Positions 10,224-23,666 are shown, counted from the stretch's first letter. The stretch: DNA of 64,000 nucleotides from Ottelia alismoides (GCA_037367405.1 JAZKJV010008261.1:1488001-1552000); one strand, 5' to 3'. Numbers and translations: made by a program. The notes: generated from the letters alone by a model not told the origin.

Positions 10224-13200
10224 TGTGTTAGAAAGATGTTTTTATTTGATCGTGCATAAGAATATGATTTTTTGTCGTTCGTTGTAGGCGGCAATCAGAA
10301 TTGGTCAAGTAAATAACCACACAAAGTATTTGTCAATTTTAATGAATGTGGTTTTATGTTTATTTTACTTGGGCAAGTCCCAAGGTCAAACACAAGGAGG
10401 CAAAGGAATAACCTAGAATTATGTCTATCAAAATTCATGCACGGTTTTCGAGGCGGTCTTTTTTCTGGAATTTTTAATGCAATAAAGGATGCAAAATGCA
10501 ATTTTGGCCTATTTTAGGGACAAAAATGTAAAAGTCAATCAAACGATGTCTGAAAAATACGAAACTTGGTCACGATGCAACATATGATGAAATGAATGCA
10601 CTATATTTTCTTTGGAATTTTTAGATGTAATATGAATTTTTTATGGATTTTCAAATACAAACGGAATGAATTTAAAATTTTAATTATAATAAATATTAAA
10701 CCTAATTATTTTCAAGGAATAAAATTTTCTAAGATCTATTACTAGGTAACGGACCTCAGAAAAATCCTAAACCTCGAAAATACTAGTTTTAATACCTATT
10801 AAAAATCAAACACTGAAATATGCAAAATGATTTTTATAGGATAAATTATGCATGTAAATGCGATTCTTTTTGGGCACGATGTCAAGCACGATTAAATCTA
10901 CAATATATGATTTTTCGGGAATTTTTAGAGCAATGATTAATCAAATATGATTTTTATAGCACAAAATGGATAAAGTTTGTAAATTTCCTCAAAATATTTA
11001 ATCACTAATTAATCATTGATCATAAAAATGTCTGCAACATATCAAAATGTAGAGAATTAATCGATGAACATCATGCTATTTTTGGATAATTAAATAATGC
11101 AATGTAGAGGTCTAGAATAATAAAGGAACACATGAGTAGAAGTGCAATATTACACTAATTTAAATAAAATAAAATGCATAGGGGGTTGTAATGAAATTAC
11201 CAATAATCCAGGGGATACCTTTGCAATCTGTCCAAGGGCACACGTGAGGCTCACGTGCGATATCAGGCTTGGATAGAGGTCTTTAACGAGCCTCCACGTG
11301 TCGCATTCACTTTCTTCGGAGTGGATCGAGGCTTTAGGCTTGGCGATAGCTTCGGAGCAAATATGGACCGTCGATGAAGATGGTTCTGATGCTCGAGATG
11401 GGGGCTGGTTCAGACGGTCAAGATCTTGAGCTCTGTTGATCGGACGGTGGTGGGTAGCCGACATACGGCTGGCGATGGAGAGGCGGAGGAGCTCTTGGGC
11501 GGTGGTGCCTCCTGGGTGACGAAGCTCCTGGGCGCGGTGAAGACGAGGGCCAGGTGGAGGAGAGATGGTCGATGATGTGCTAGAGCTTTGGTGACGGAGG
11601 TTGTCATGGAAGATGGTCGGAGCAGCGACGATCGTTGACGGTCGGAGATGGTGGTGTCGAGGGCTTGGCCAAGGCAGGGGGTGCCAAGCTATTGTCGATG
11701 AAGCGTTGTTGGTGTCGAAGTCATTCGGTGAAGATCGACGAAGGCAAAGTCGGAGGAGAACTGTGATGGTGGCGTTGTTGGAGAAGGTGGCTTGCTGGAG
11801 TGTCTCTAGTGATGGACGCCGAAGATGGCGCGCGATCGATGATTGAAGATGAATGGACGGAGTTCTCGCCGGAGCGAGGAGTGAAAGCTCGGAGTGGTGA
11901 GGGGTGATTTGATCGATGAGAGGTGAAGCAGAGTATACCTAGAGGATGGGGGCTCGACGGCGACTGCCGGAGCAGAGTAACGGCTGAGAAGCAGGCTGCG
12001 ACGAGGCATGGGAGGCCTCGGATCTTGCCGACCTTGGATGTCACGACCTGAAGGAGATGAACGGAAGAGGCTTTGGGTGAGGGCAGCGATGGCCTTTAAA
12101 TAGGGTTGCGAGGGGTAGGCCGGAGATGGCAGTTCGCGGGATATACGGGTGAAGTCGCGGAGGCTGTTGTCCGTTGGCGGAGATCACAGGGGCGGCGGTG
12201 GTTCTGAAACGAGGGGGGAAGACGACGCACCGGCGTCGTCCGATCGTGCGCGATCGGACGGTTCCTGTGGTGCCACGTGGCCGAAGGAGAGAGGAAAGGG
12301 CGGCCACGTGCGGAGCACGTACCTGGGAGGCACATGCGACACGTGGCAGTCCCAGGGACTACCACATGTCAGCACCAGAAAATTCGAAAAATAAAAATTT
12401 TATAAATTTCAAACAAAATAGCAAATGACCTCGGATCGAAAAAGTTTCTTCACAAAAATCGCTCGTCTCGATGATATCTACAACTTTCTTGAAGACATTA
12501 AAACCAAAATCGATCAAATGCACAAAGTGATATTTTTGGGGTTTCCCATGTACATAGAATACCTTGATTTTTGGGATTTCTAATTTTTATGCCATTTTTA
12601 AACCAGATAAATATCCGGAAAAAAATATGCTAAAATCAAAGATAAATAATTGCACATTAATCTAATTTTTTGGATTTTTATTAATAGGTTAAATACGTAC
12701 ATAAAATATCAGGTCAGAAACAACTAAAATACACAATGTACAAAAGAGGCCCAAAACCCAACTTTCACATATGAGCTCTGAATCACTTGAACTTGGTCTT
12801 GTTTTGAAGGTAATCGAATGTACCTTAGTTCATAAGTGAGTAAGATCAAAACAGACACCGGATGGGGAAGATATGAGGTATTCAGTCCAGAAATCCTGAA
12901 ATTAGGGTTTGGGTTTTTGGTCCACTTATTTGGGTTAGTGATTTTTTTTTTATTTTTCATTTATTCTTGTTAGTGATATGTACACAGTGGAGGTTGGTTT
13001 TGGATCATTCGGGGTTAGCATAAATGATTTAAAAAAACAGGGAAGTTAGGCTATTTACATGTCATTTTTGTCTTGGATTTTTGGCTTCTTATTTTGTGCA
13101 AAAATAATTGCTAAAATGCAATTCTTATGAAAACATGCATGAATTCTAATTATGCAGAATAGATGCATATATGCTGTTCATTTTGAGGGATTGGAGCTTA

Positions 13201-13238
13201 ATTAATGAAATTTAGAGTGATGAATCCGAGATTCATCA
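10224..13238 (-). mobile_element. Athila-1 5' LTR
   Basis: This is a complete LTR of about 3.0 kb. The right edge (13218-13238) is the palindrome TGATGAATC...GATTCATCA, identical to the edge of the left copy. The left edge is placed at a TG about 20 bp from the PBS and is uncertain by a few bases. Inside, a GC-rich block (about 11.2-12.4 kb) is set in AT-rich sequence and holds the promoter. CACGTG words occur at about 11240, 11258, 12303 and 12340. Small frames in the GC-rich block on both strands are chance frames. Confidence 0.85.
12095..12102 (-). promoter_or_regulatory. Athila-1 LTR TATA box
   Basis: The minus strand reads CCTATTTAAAGG inside the GC-rich block, with transcription expected leftward from about 12070. 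A possible splice donor (CTAG^GTATAC, about 11937) follows roughly 130 nt downstream of the inferred start. Confidence 0.5.
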
Positions 13239-15455
13239 ATCATGCTTCAAGAGGTATTCCTTATACGTGTGATCAAGATGAAATGACATGGGAGTTGTTC
13301 CCATGTCATGTGGTTTCATCAAAAAATTTTAAATTCCAATGCCCCTTCGACTTGTATGACTAGTCGACCTAGATCGCATACGATGCAATCTCCATGCTTT
13401 AGTGATGCATGAGTATTTAAGAAGACTCCCTTCAAATGGGATCAAAGCTTTGATCAAAGGTATTGGATATGATCAAATCCCTAAGGGAACAAGATTTTGC
13501 ATATCAAATGCGCGGGAACTTGTTATTTTTTGCATGGATACAATTTCGAATCGATTTTGTGCATATATGACATGTCTACTCTTTTGACCTGTTATGAATG
13601 AATTATGAGATACTCAATCATGATTATAATGTCTGTACATGACCCCAAAAGATACCTCAAATTTTTTTCTATGATTGGGCATTGATTAAGATACGAAAAG
13701 TTCCCGCAATGTGTTATTTTTGCATGATTTTCGGATATGTAACTTGATGAATATTAATTATTATTTTCCTACCATGAAATAGGAAAAATAAATTAATTAT
13801 GTTAATAACTCAACCAGTAAACTACTCGAATTTATTTCACACAATTCTCACTTTGTTTGCCCTAGATATGCGATATTTAGTGGAGATGTGTCAAAAAATG
13901 ATTGCATCATCTTGATGACATCTTTTAATGTGATTATCATTCAGTATAAATCATGAAAATTAGTAATTTACCCTAATTAGACGATGATTCATATATTTAG
14001 AGAAATATTTTATAATCATCAACTTTCATTGAATGATTACTTCATGATAAACCCTAGTTTGAAACGATAATAGTTGTAGTTCAGCTTTTACATGCAAGTT
14101 GGTTTGCTTGATATGATTAGAAATTTAGATAAATTTAAAATATTTTAAGATACATAAATTGTAAGTGATTATTATATAACATCATACATGGTCAAAATAT
14201 CGACAAAATGCGACGAAGTCTAAGCCTGGATATGATAATGGGTTACTTAATTGACGCCTTGCACCGTATTTGCAGTGGACGTGCTCCTTATTAGCATAAT
14301 CATTACGACCTAGCTAGATCCATTCCAAGGAAGGGTAGCACGAGAAGTCTATGCGTACTTTAACAACTAAATTGTGATAATAAAATGTACTTAGTGAGGG
14401 TGTATAAAAATATAGTAATATCAAGCAAACTAATTGTTTATTGGTTATGTTGGATTGATATAATATAATTAAATTAATATAATTCAATTAAAATACACAT
14501 TCTATATTTAATAAGATATGATTTCCCTGGAAAGGGTTGATCATGAGAATATGATTCAAATGATTAATCAAAATTTGAATGGGAAATGAATGATCATAAG
14601 ATGACATCCATGGTCTCCCATCAAGGTGAAGGGTTCCGTCACCATGGATTGTACGCTAGAGATTCCTATGCGAAGTCATAGCTCCGACGTACAAGAGCAC
14701 ATGGATCAGGCTCTTTGCTTCTCAAAAGAGCAAGGTCGTATGCTTAGTGACCCCAATGTTGTTCCAGATATAATTGAGGTGGCATTGGATTGTGCATAAT
14801 AAGTTCTATTCCTATTGACGGTCGATTCAATTGACAATGATTCAACATCACCTTAGGGGTGGTGAGCTCGGGTGTTAAAGATCGAATTGGAAATGCAAGT
14901 TGGACTTGCAAGGCGGAAAGAGTTCCCATTTCCTTCACATGAGTTGTATTTTCTCATAATATTAGGGTGTTACAATGTGAAAGGGGGATCAAGATCTCGC
15001 TTGAGGTACTTTGGTTAGCATACCTTATGCTTTGAAATTTCGAAAGGAAATGGACTTTTAAGGTGATACAAAGTGAGACAACTTTGATTTAAAACGATAA
15101 TAACATTAATAAAACTAAATATATTTATGTAAATTATCTTATTTTAGATAACATTCACTAAACCCACTCAAAACTTTACTCAATCATAACCAGTATCATG
15201 GATTGGATCCATGATCAAGATGTAGCACTTGTAGCTAGACACATATTGTATGTGGTTGCAATGTGCAAGTCTCCCCGTAATAATGAGGAATGCCAATTAG
15301 ATAGATAGTAGGTAACAACCTAGGGTTTGTGCGTCTCTACAGTCCTTGATTTCTCATCAAGTGTGTTTTGCAAGTAACATGTAGATGATGATCATAGTTG
15401 TCAAGATCATTCTAAAATCGAAGGAGATGTTTTGGAAAACATATGCGCTCTTAAT

Positions 15456-15660
15456 ATTTAATCCTTAATGACATGGTTCACTGCATTATGCAGAATGGTG
15501 GCTCCATAGGTGATGATGTGCTGAAAATGTTTGAGTACCTTCTTGAACTAAAGTTTTTAAGAGTTAAGAATGATGTAGATATGATGAGTGCCAACATTCT
15601 GCTATCTCTACTCTCGTCTTTCATGAAGCATCATAATATTTATGTTATATGAATGTAATG
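15456..15660 (+). pseudogene. Copia-2 gag remnant (UBN2-like)
   Basis: Translation of the plus strand gives IMQNGGSIGDDVLKMFEYLL, then ELKFLRVKNDVDMMSANILL and SLLSSF. This follows the order of copia Gag domains (a helix ending in ..HVLKMxEYxxxLxxLG, then ..ILxSLPxSF). The glycine and proline landmarks have decayed. The homologous piece in Copia-1 lies on the minus strand near 32850-33000. Confidence 0.6.
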
Positions 15661-16439
15661 AATCAAGTATGAATGTTGAAATATTCTTATATTGATGTCC
15701 CTTGAGGACATATTCAATTTAAGATATCCTTCATCTTAATCAATGATTGTTTATAAATCAAGGAAGTGTAGTGGAAGCATGGGCCTGACCCATGTAAGAA
15801 GGAGAGTCAAAGAGTTGATTGTACTTCTATGACTTCCATACATATGACATCAAAAGAGTTGGATGAATGCCAATATTGCAACAAGCCAGTATACAAATAG
15901 TACAACTATCTAGACTACCTGGAATCCCTAAAGAATGACTCGGATAGTGCATCCGTGTAGTCTACATCTACATATCATCAATGAAATTGGATTAGATATT
16001 AGATAAGATTTAAAGTCTGGTAATTATATCTCATTCTCCTATCAACACTTGCAATTGGTTGCACATGTTTTAGAAGACTAGAAAATGTGATCTTAAGGTT
16101 CATAGTCATTCAAATTGGATTTGATGCAATTGTTGCAACAATCTTCACTAGATAGATAGACTACTTCTTTTCGGTGGGAGAGCCCTCTATCTTAGAGAAT
16201 GCCTCCACAACCTAGATTTTAGATTAGATAAGTTATTTATTTCAAAAATTGTTGGAAATAGGCATACATTATGAGATAAACCTATCATAAAGAGTTATAA
16301 TGAATATATTTCAGATACTAATCAAATAACTAGAGGGATCTATTAAATTAGAATATTAATGAATAGTTCGTTAATGTTTCTAATACGGAAATTAAACCTC
16401 AAAAGATCAAAAGGAGGATGTCAATCATTTGACAATGAT

Positions 16440-16640
16440 CTAGCATCATGACTTAGACATATATCTGTAAATAAGATCAATAGACTTGTAAGAGATGGAA
16501 CTTTAGGTTGTCTGAAAGTTCAAAACTTACGTACTTGTGAATATTGTATTCAAAGTAAAATGTCCAATACACCCTTCTCTGGGAATGGTGTAAGATGCAG
16601 AGGTATTCAAGACCTCATATATATGGATGTATGTGAACCA
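16440..16640 (+). pseudogene. Copia-2 GAG-pre-integrase domain remnant
   Basis: The plus strand encodes INRLVRDGTLGCLKVQNL, then CEYCIQSKMSNTPFSGNG and GIQDLIYMDVCEP. This is the GAG-pre-integrase module of copia Pol: LVRDGxL, a CxxCxxxK zinc-like pair, then the DLIHxDVCGP lead-in to integrase. It is open over this stretch, but no long frame continues on either side. Copia-1 has the same module at 31832-32023 on the other strand. Confidence 0.8.
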
Positions 16641-17099
16641 TTTATACCATAATTAACATTAATGATATGTGATATCCATTGATGATTATTCGTGGCAGGA
16701 AATTTCTTCCTTGTACATTAGAAACATTTGAAATGTTCAAATATTTCATAATTTCATTGAGAACCAGAGTTAAAAGGGATATGGATAAAATTCAATATAA
16801 TCAAGGCAACTAGTACCTGTTAGATGAATTCAAGGAATACCTTATAGAGAAAGAAATATTGTTCTTATCTCACTCCTCCGGAACACCTCATCTCAATGGA
16901 GTTGTAGGGAGATGCAACTAAATCATGTTTGACATGATCTAAATAATGTTGACTCTAAGCATAATTGAAGATAAGTGAAGAGCACCTAGAATGATGGTCG
17001 TGTCACTTGGCATTTAGAGAGAAGATCTGATCGTTGTTTCAACAAACTAGCATGCTTCCAAAATCCCAAATAGCAACCGAGACTAGTGTTGTAGGTGGG

Positions 17100-17617
17100 T
17101 AACACTTGGACCCAACAAGATCTCCTGCTTGATGATCAACTTGCCCTTTACTAATTCTCTAACGTATTGTCATCGATGAACAATGGATGAATCTATATCT
17201 CAACCCTTAATATTATCCATGATAGGAGGGTTTTGGATGAGATTTATACCTCAAAGTTCGAAGTGAATTGACGTGTTAAGATTGATTGTGGTTCTCTTGT
17301 GCAAAGGACAACTAGGGATGAAGAGATGGTTATGGCGAGGAAGTAGGATGTACATGGGAGAGTTTGGTGGAGATATGGGAGGTTTGTGATGGAGAGGTGC
17401 TCAGGGAAAATGGGGAGAAACATGGGAGTCGCCTTGAGAAGCAAGAGGGGGTCTTTTACCTTCGACCAATGATCAGAGGTAGGGGATGATGACGTTGTTC
17501 AACGGGACCAATGGGAAGCAGATCTGAGCCACTCTTGACTAAGTCAAGGAACCAATTGCTGACAAGGCGTAAGTCAAACATAGATGTCCCACTTGGGCAA
17601 AGAGAGAGGCATGCATG
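17100..17617 (-). repeat. Probable left fragment of the Athila-4 LTR
   Basis: This moderately GC-rich 0.5-kb stretch sits just outside the target duplication of Athila-2. It fits as the other half of the LTR that resumes at 42766, because joining the two flanks gives an LTR-like order (promoter-type sequence, then the AT-rich U3 and the terminal palindrome at 43648-43663). The left boundary is a guess. No gene is seen. Confidence 0.4.
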
Positions 17618-17622
17618 TGGAT
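17618..17622. repeat. Athila-2 target-site duplication, left
   Basis: TGGAT directly precedes the LTR start TGAAAA and recurs at 42761-42765 directly after the right LTR. Confidence 0.9.
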
Positions 17623-20600
17623 TGAAAAAACACCTGATCTATTGTTCTAAAAGAAGAACAATGTCGTTGAATCGACCAAATGAGTTTTTTTGCAGAAAAG
17701 ATTAATTTTTAGTTAATATTTTTATTTATTTTATTTATAGTTCTAAGCTTTGATGTATAGTGAAAGTACGGGAGTCTCGTACTCAAGGAGGTAAACTGAT
17801 GGAAAACTAGGGTTAAACTATAGATAACCAAAGGTTTAATGGGTTTTCTAATTTTTATTTATTTTTAGGTATTTTTCTGTATTTTTATTTGATTTTTAAT
17901 GAATTTTATAATGTTTATGTGATTTTTTTAAGTATTTTGTAATTTTTATTTTAGAAAATATTTTATGATTTTTATTTGGTTTTTATTTTGTTATTTTATG
18001 TTTTTTTATTTACTATATTTACGAATTTTTAGAAAGTTTTTATAATTTTTATGGATTTTATATTATTTTTATGGGTAAAAAACTATTTTTTTCAGTGAAA
18101 ACTGTGAGGAATTTTTTATTTTCAAGATTGAAAAAATTAGCACAATATTTTTATTTCATTTTTATTAGAAAGTAGGTGAAATTATCTTTAAAATGATATG
18201 ATGTGCATTTTAGGTGATTTTTTATTTCTTTAGTTATGATTTTTACAATTTTTTATGAATTTTGTATTTTTTATTGGTTTTAGTATTTGATTTTTGTTTT
18301 GTTTTTGGTTTATTACATAAAATATAGTAAAATATACTATAGGTAGTTTTTGTTAGATTTTTAGAGCCATTTTTATATTTTTATGTGATTTTAATGTTTA
18401 TTATACTTTTTTATGTTTTTAAATGTTTTATTAAATGCTAAAAAGTATTATTATTTTTAAAATATGGGTTTATACTGTATACAGTATACTGCTGGTATTT
18501 TTATGCATATTTAATTAGTTTTATATTTTGTATATTATTTATTAATGTATATAGTATTTATAGTAGTATTATATATAGTGGTAGGGGTATATATGTAAGA
18601 ATCAAGAAACAGGAGGGCACATGTGAAAATGGTGAAATTTGCATAAAACAGGGGTGTTATACGCAATAATCTCCAGGAGGCACGTGCAGATCACGTGTTA
18701 GCCATTGTACGGGGGCCTACTTGCAAATAAGATATCACCGAGGTGCGGTCTGCAAAAGCTCCAGTGAATGCACGTGTTGCTCACTTGTTAGTGAATAAAC
18801 AGAAGAAAAGACGTAAAATGACCAAAAATATTCTCCCTCCCACGCACGTCACGTGGGCGCACACTTGAGCGGTGGGGTGGGGCATGCACTTCTGAAGCAT
18901 ATGTTCTCAGATAATTTGATGGTCACTATTCGATCTGGAGGATGTTGCATGTTCTTCCGTGTTCTTCCTCAAAATGCAAGTTCCACACGACGGTAAATCT
19001 GAGGACGATAGTTTATGAGCTTCGTGCTACGAACGTGATGTATTTTCAACTCACGCTGATGCTGTTGTTCACCACAGATCTCACGGATGGCAGCATGGCA
19101 TTTCAAGGCGGAGATTCTCAAGCTTCCTCCGATCTTCTATTGATCTTCCGGCAGAGAACACAAGAGTGCGACAACAAGGGATGTGTTTTCGACTTCTGAT
19201 GATGTTCGACGCAGATACTCCAAGCACTTTTGTCTTCATGTGTTCTATCGTGACAATACAGATGGATCTCGTCCCTCCTCTAGTTGTGGAGCATCTCAAT
19301 GATGTCGAAGATAATTGGATATGATGCCTTGCTTCCAGAAGCTAGTGACGAAAATTATATTATTCGTTGCTCGCGCATGTCTCCTGATGATGAACTATTT
19401 CTGCAAATCATTCAATCGACTCGAGGTCTAAGCCTAGGTCTCACACAAACATAGAAGGGGGGTGAGTGTATGTGATCCTCGAACGGTGGTGGATGGGGAT
19501 AAAAATGCTCAAATCTGCGAGGATATGAGATGAACAAGTCGTGCAGAGGAGATGTAGAACTGGATATAATGTCCGGATGAGTTGGCGTCAGCGATGGTTT
19601 TTTGTTGAATTTGGATCCACACAGAAGACAAGAGAATGAAAGAGGAGATAAAGAGAAGAGAGAAGGGATGAGAAGTTACAGGAATCTAACCTGGAAAACT
19701 GGATGAATATTGTCACCTGGGATGGAGCTCCAGCGGAGCTCCTGGGTCATAGTCTGCTACTCGCGACGTAGAGGAGGCTGAGCACGGCGGAGCGAGTGCT
19801 GAGACATCGGCGGCTGATCACACCTTCCCTTCCTCGACCTCACTCGACGAAGATGGAGACCCTCTATCACCGGATTCGACCTCTCGGAGCTTTGGGTGGA
19901 AGAAAAGTGGCGGATACTCTTGCTAGTAGGGAGGTCGGCAGTATTTATAGAGGAAGATAGAGGTCCAAGTTCGACGAACCTGGACGAGAATCCGGCGAGG
20001 GGATACCTGGACGGGAATTCGGCGAGGGGGATTGGTTGGCTAAATGGCCCAATGGTCAAACCTTGGGTCGTTGGACGGAGGAAGGGAAGAAGAGGCGGAG
20101 GCGATAGAGGAAGAAGAAGGGGTTTGGGGAAGAAGAGAAAAAGGAAGAAAGAGAGAAAAGAATTATTAAAAAAATAATTAATTAATAAATTAAATAATTA
20201 ATAATTTAATACTTATATTAATTTAAAAGAAATAATAAAAAAATTAATCACGTAATTAGTAATTAAAATAAATAAATAAATATCTTAATGAATAATTAAT
20301 TAATAATTAATGATTAATGAAATAATTAAATAACTAAATTTATTTATTTTAATTTAAGAATAAAATTTTAATAAAGTATATAAATATAATAAATAACATA
20401 TATTAAATAACAATAAATTACAGTACATAGTACAATATACAAATATGGTCCCGAAACCCATATTTTTCTTACTAACCCCGATTTTTGTGAAATCAGTGTC
20501 ATTTTGTATATAAATAAATAATATAAATTTTAAAACTGAGTTTGCCCAATTCGGAGTCTGTTTGGCCGACTTATGAGGTCTGGAAAATTTAGGTAGCAGC

Positions 20601-21561
20601 TTCGAGGCTTCGGGTTTATTGACATTTTTACTTAAGTTATATTTTTATATTTTTCTATGCATTTCTAAAAGATTTTTACAAAAGAAATTAAGTTAATAGG
20701 ATTTACGATAAATTTATTAAAAAATCTGGGAATTTTTTACATATTGTACACATAGACAATGGGTCCTAAATGCCGAAACTCACCCGTCTTATTCTAATAT
20801 TTTTTATATTTTTAATAAATAGTATTAAGTATAAAACAAAGTTTAAAAGTGAGTTTGTTCCATTTGGAGTTTTCTATAAATAGTTATGAATCTCCGAAGT
20901 CGGCTTTTGCGGTTTTTTCGATCCATTATAATATTTTATTTTTGTAATAAATTAATTTTTTAGAAACTTTTATAAAATAATATATTTTTGTGATCAACTT
21001 TTACAAAAGAAGTATTTTAATTTGAGATGATATAAGTGATGAATAAAATATGTGAAATATTTACATTGTGGAAAATGGATAAATTTTATTTTTATTCTTG
21101 ATTTTCTTGATATTTATAGGTTAGGATCATTATCTCCCCCTACTTATTTTTTTTGTCGACCAAGTCAAAAATTTTGAGGCTTTGTGATATTTTTAAACCC
21201 TAAATCAATTCAGTCTATTTATTTAATCCCTATTTTGGGATATTTTGGACTTTTAAAATATGTAAAAATTAGAAAAAAATTTATTTGAAAAACCAAAAAA
21301 TAGTAGAAAATTATAAAAATGAAAAAATTCTAGACTCGGGGTTAGGATCGGTCTGTATATATTACATATCTCCATCCTTCATTTCTTTTATTTTTCTTTT
21401 TTTTTTATTTTTTTATTTTGGGTAAAATAACTGTTAATTATATATTATTAATATTTGTGATTACAATGATAATTAGTTGGAATTAGTGATTATTTACATA
21501 TATTTTACCAAGGATTTTAGCCTAAATGAAAGAATAAAGGCAATGAATCACGGATTCATCA
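17623..21561 (-). mobile_element. Athila-2 3' LTR
   Basis: A 3.94-kb LTR homologous along its length to 38862-42760, with noticeable divergence (short indels and many substitutions), so the insertion is old. It starts TGAAAAAACACCTGATC and ends in a decayed form of the terminal palindrome near 21543-21561. It contains a T-rich left third, a GC-rich promoter block (18.65-20.1 kb) with several CACGTG words, and an AT-rich U3. Short frames around 18942-19299 and 19757-20177 are not protein genes. Confidence 0.92.
19942..19950 (-). promoter_or_regulatory. Athila-2 3' LTR TATA box
   Basis: The minus strand reads CTATAAATAC, and it is conserved at 41213-41221 in the other LTR. Transcription would run leftward from about 19910. 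A candidate splice donor (TTTTCCAG^GTTAGATTCC) lies near 19690, about 220 nt downstream of the inferred start. Confidence 0.6.
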
Positions 21562-21575
21562 TTCCCCTATACTTT
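21562..21575 (-). other. Athila-2 polypurine tract
   Basis: The minus strand reads AAAGTATAGGGGAA immediately before the LTR start TGATGAATCC. Confidence 0.85.
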
Positions 21576-23165
21576 ACCTTTGCTAATCCCTTACCAAACA
21601 CTTATTTTATAAATAAGTGCAAGCAAAAAGAAAAAGTAAAAGAAAAAGGGAAAGAAAAGAACTTGGAACATGATTGTTTCTTTAAACCAAATCTCTTTTC
21701 ACTCAAAATCTAGAGCTTGGATTTAGACCTCTGGATTAATAGGGTGTCGGGACTCTATTAGAATTAGGATTTAAGCCCCGACAACCCTCAAGTTCCACAA
21801 ATCCTTATTCAGGTTCACCTCAATAGCCAGCTCAGATACACCTGTTCATCACGCAAACTTTTAAGCTTTGAAAGCAATTTGTACTGTGTGTGAAAGGTTT
21901 TAGCTCTTCCCGCTCTAGATAAACAAAGAAACCGCCCATCCCAGTAATACACTCCCATTGGACCCTCATCCATCTACTCGATCCTCAAGAAGGGGGTATT
22001 TCCTTCTAAGATCAGGTCATACCGTGTCCATAATCAAATAGAGGAAGAAGAAAGAAGAATGAGAAGAGAACTGGAGTGTGATTAGTGTATTCACATCTCC
22101 TGTGAAGCATGGCCAGATTAGCCAAGTCTCCACTAAGACATGCATGCTTTTCTGAAGCTCGGACCATTGTGGTCATTCTGGTATTTGGTGTAATCCGCTT
22201 CTTTTTGATAGAGATAATTGTTGCACTGCATAGGTCTTTTATGCCCTGACGGATATAACATCTTTTCATTTCGTCCGTTTTTTGGTGTCTTAGAAAAATT
22301 GTGCCAGCAGATCCTTCCCTCATCCAAAGTTTTATTTCAACCCCAATCTCTCCCGTCTTTAGACATCATCGCAACTGGACAAGGATGGAAACACACCACC
22401 GAAATGGATTGCCCTTCGTAGCCCAATGTAAGTCGAGCTAAGTGCAGAGTGCATGAGTTCAAATTGGTTCAAATGGAGAAGAGTTAAACAGATGACACCA
22501 GTGTCCTACTTAGTCACATTCAAGTTGAATTCCAAACTTAGTCTCATGGAACCCAAAGAATTAAGTCTAAAAGACCTGAAGAATCTCAATTCTAGTTTCT
22601 AATAAAGTCCCTTTATAATTAAGTGGATTAAGGCCTAAACCAAGCTCCATCTCCCACACTTAGATCCATTCGGTTCAAGAATCAGACTTGTTCTGAAAAA
22701 TACAAATGAATGCATCAATTTTTTTATGAGATAGATTTTTAGGATTAAGCTTTTTATGTGACTTTTACACACTTTTGCAAAATTTTATTGAATTTTTTAA
22801 AAAATTTTAATTTTTAAGGTCTTTTTGAAAGAGTTAGTAGATTAATTCAATTTACACAAATTTTACACAAATTATGTATATTTTTTATAAAGTATTTTAT
22901 ACATATTTTATATACAAGATTATACGACTTTTATATATAAGATTTTACAAGAATTTTATTTACAATTTTTTGTGGATTTTATCAAAGAATTTTATAACAT
23001 TTTTGTGTACAAAATTTTAAGCCATTTTTTATAATTCATATTTACGGTTTTCTTGCGGCTTTTAGAAACCCAAATATATACCCATACTTTTAGATGGACA
23101 TATTATTAAAAATATGATAAAATAAGAGTTATGTTTCTAAAGTATATATATCATATATATACGAC
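21576..23165 (-). other. Athila-2 3' noncoding region
   Basis: A 1.6-kb region matches 853-2158 and 56656-58250 in scattered blocks, including the short repeated CCAG...TAGCC words near 22085-22130 and the GGTTTTAGCTCTTCCC block near 21895. No env-like frame is present. The second half (22720-23160) is AT-rich with many TTTTACA words. Confidence 0.65.
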
Positions 23166-23666
23166 ACCCCCTATACTTAGCATGAACTATGTCCTCATAG
23201 TGACCAAAATAGCTGCAAAGGAAGACATAACTCGGGCTAATCATAGATCGGTGAAAAGAATTCTATAGTACAATGACTCAAAGAATAATGAATAAATGAA
23301 TAGAAGTCGATCATCTCCTCTATAATTAAGATCAAGTGATTCTAAGGATAGCAGACACAAAACTGAAGATGATTGAGGTCAAGAAAATGCACACACTCAA
23401 CGTCTTAGCTTGTCCCCCTATACTTAGGGTAAAATATCCCTAAGTATAGAGACAAAGATCAAAAGGTGAGGGACAAGCAAAAGAGCAGACGATACAAAAA
23501 TCGACGACAATCAAAAGAGGAAATGAGCGATATTACCCTCCCCCTTATACTTAGAGTAAAACACACCGTAAGTATAGGCAACGACGGGGATAATAGAACA
23601 GAACAAAATAAGCAGCAACGGTGTCTACTCCCCCTATACTTAGGATAAAACGCATCCTAAGTATAG
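23166..23666 (-). repeat. Athila-2 array of four PPT-like hairpins
   Basis: CCCCCTATACTTAG or close variants begin at 23166, 23414, 23540 and 23630. The unit at 23414-23449 pairs ...CTTAGGG with CCCTAAG... (12-bp arms). The unit at 23630-23666 pairs CTATACTTAGGAT with ATCCTAAGTATAG (13 bp, perfect). The unit at 23540 is weaker. The stem-tip sequences differ between units but stay complementary within each. The array lies about 150 bp downstream of the end of integrase. Confidence 0.85.

Larger units (their letters stand above)
13239..17090 (+). mobile_element. Copia-2: relic of a Ty1/copia element, plus strand
   Basis: This is degraded internal sequence of a copia element related to Copia-1 but in the opposite orientation. 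The blocks around 14640-14960, 15480-15660, 15780-15890 and 16440-16640 match the reverse complement of 33480-33850, 32850-33000, 32580-32690 and 31830-32030, in the same order. No LTRs were identified and no frame stays open. The first kilobase (13239-14270) is AT-rich; it may be the leader or unrelated flank, and I see no gene in it. Confidence 0.75.

Noticed and set aside
11410..12428. Cluster of overlapping frames on both strands in a GC-rich block
   Set aside because: The block is the LTR promoter/leader. Frames overlap in several phases with low-complexity Ser/Arg/Pro composition, as expected from GC-rich noncoding DNA.
19757..20177. Two frames of about 95 codons on opposite strands, with a close match at 41058-41472
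   Set aside because: They recur because both are LTR copies of Athila-2. Frames differ in length between copies and have no domain.
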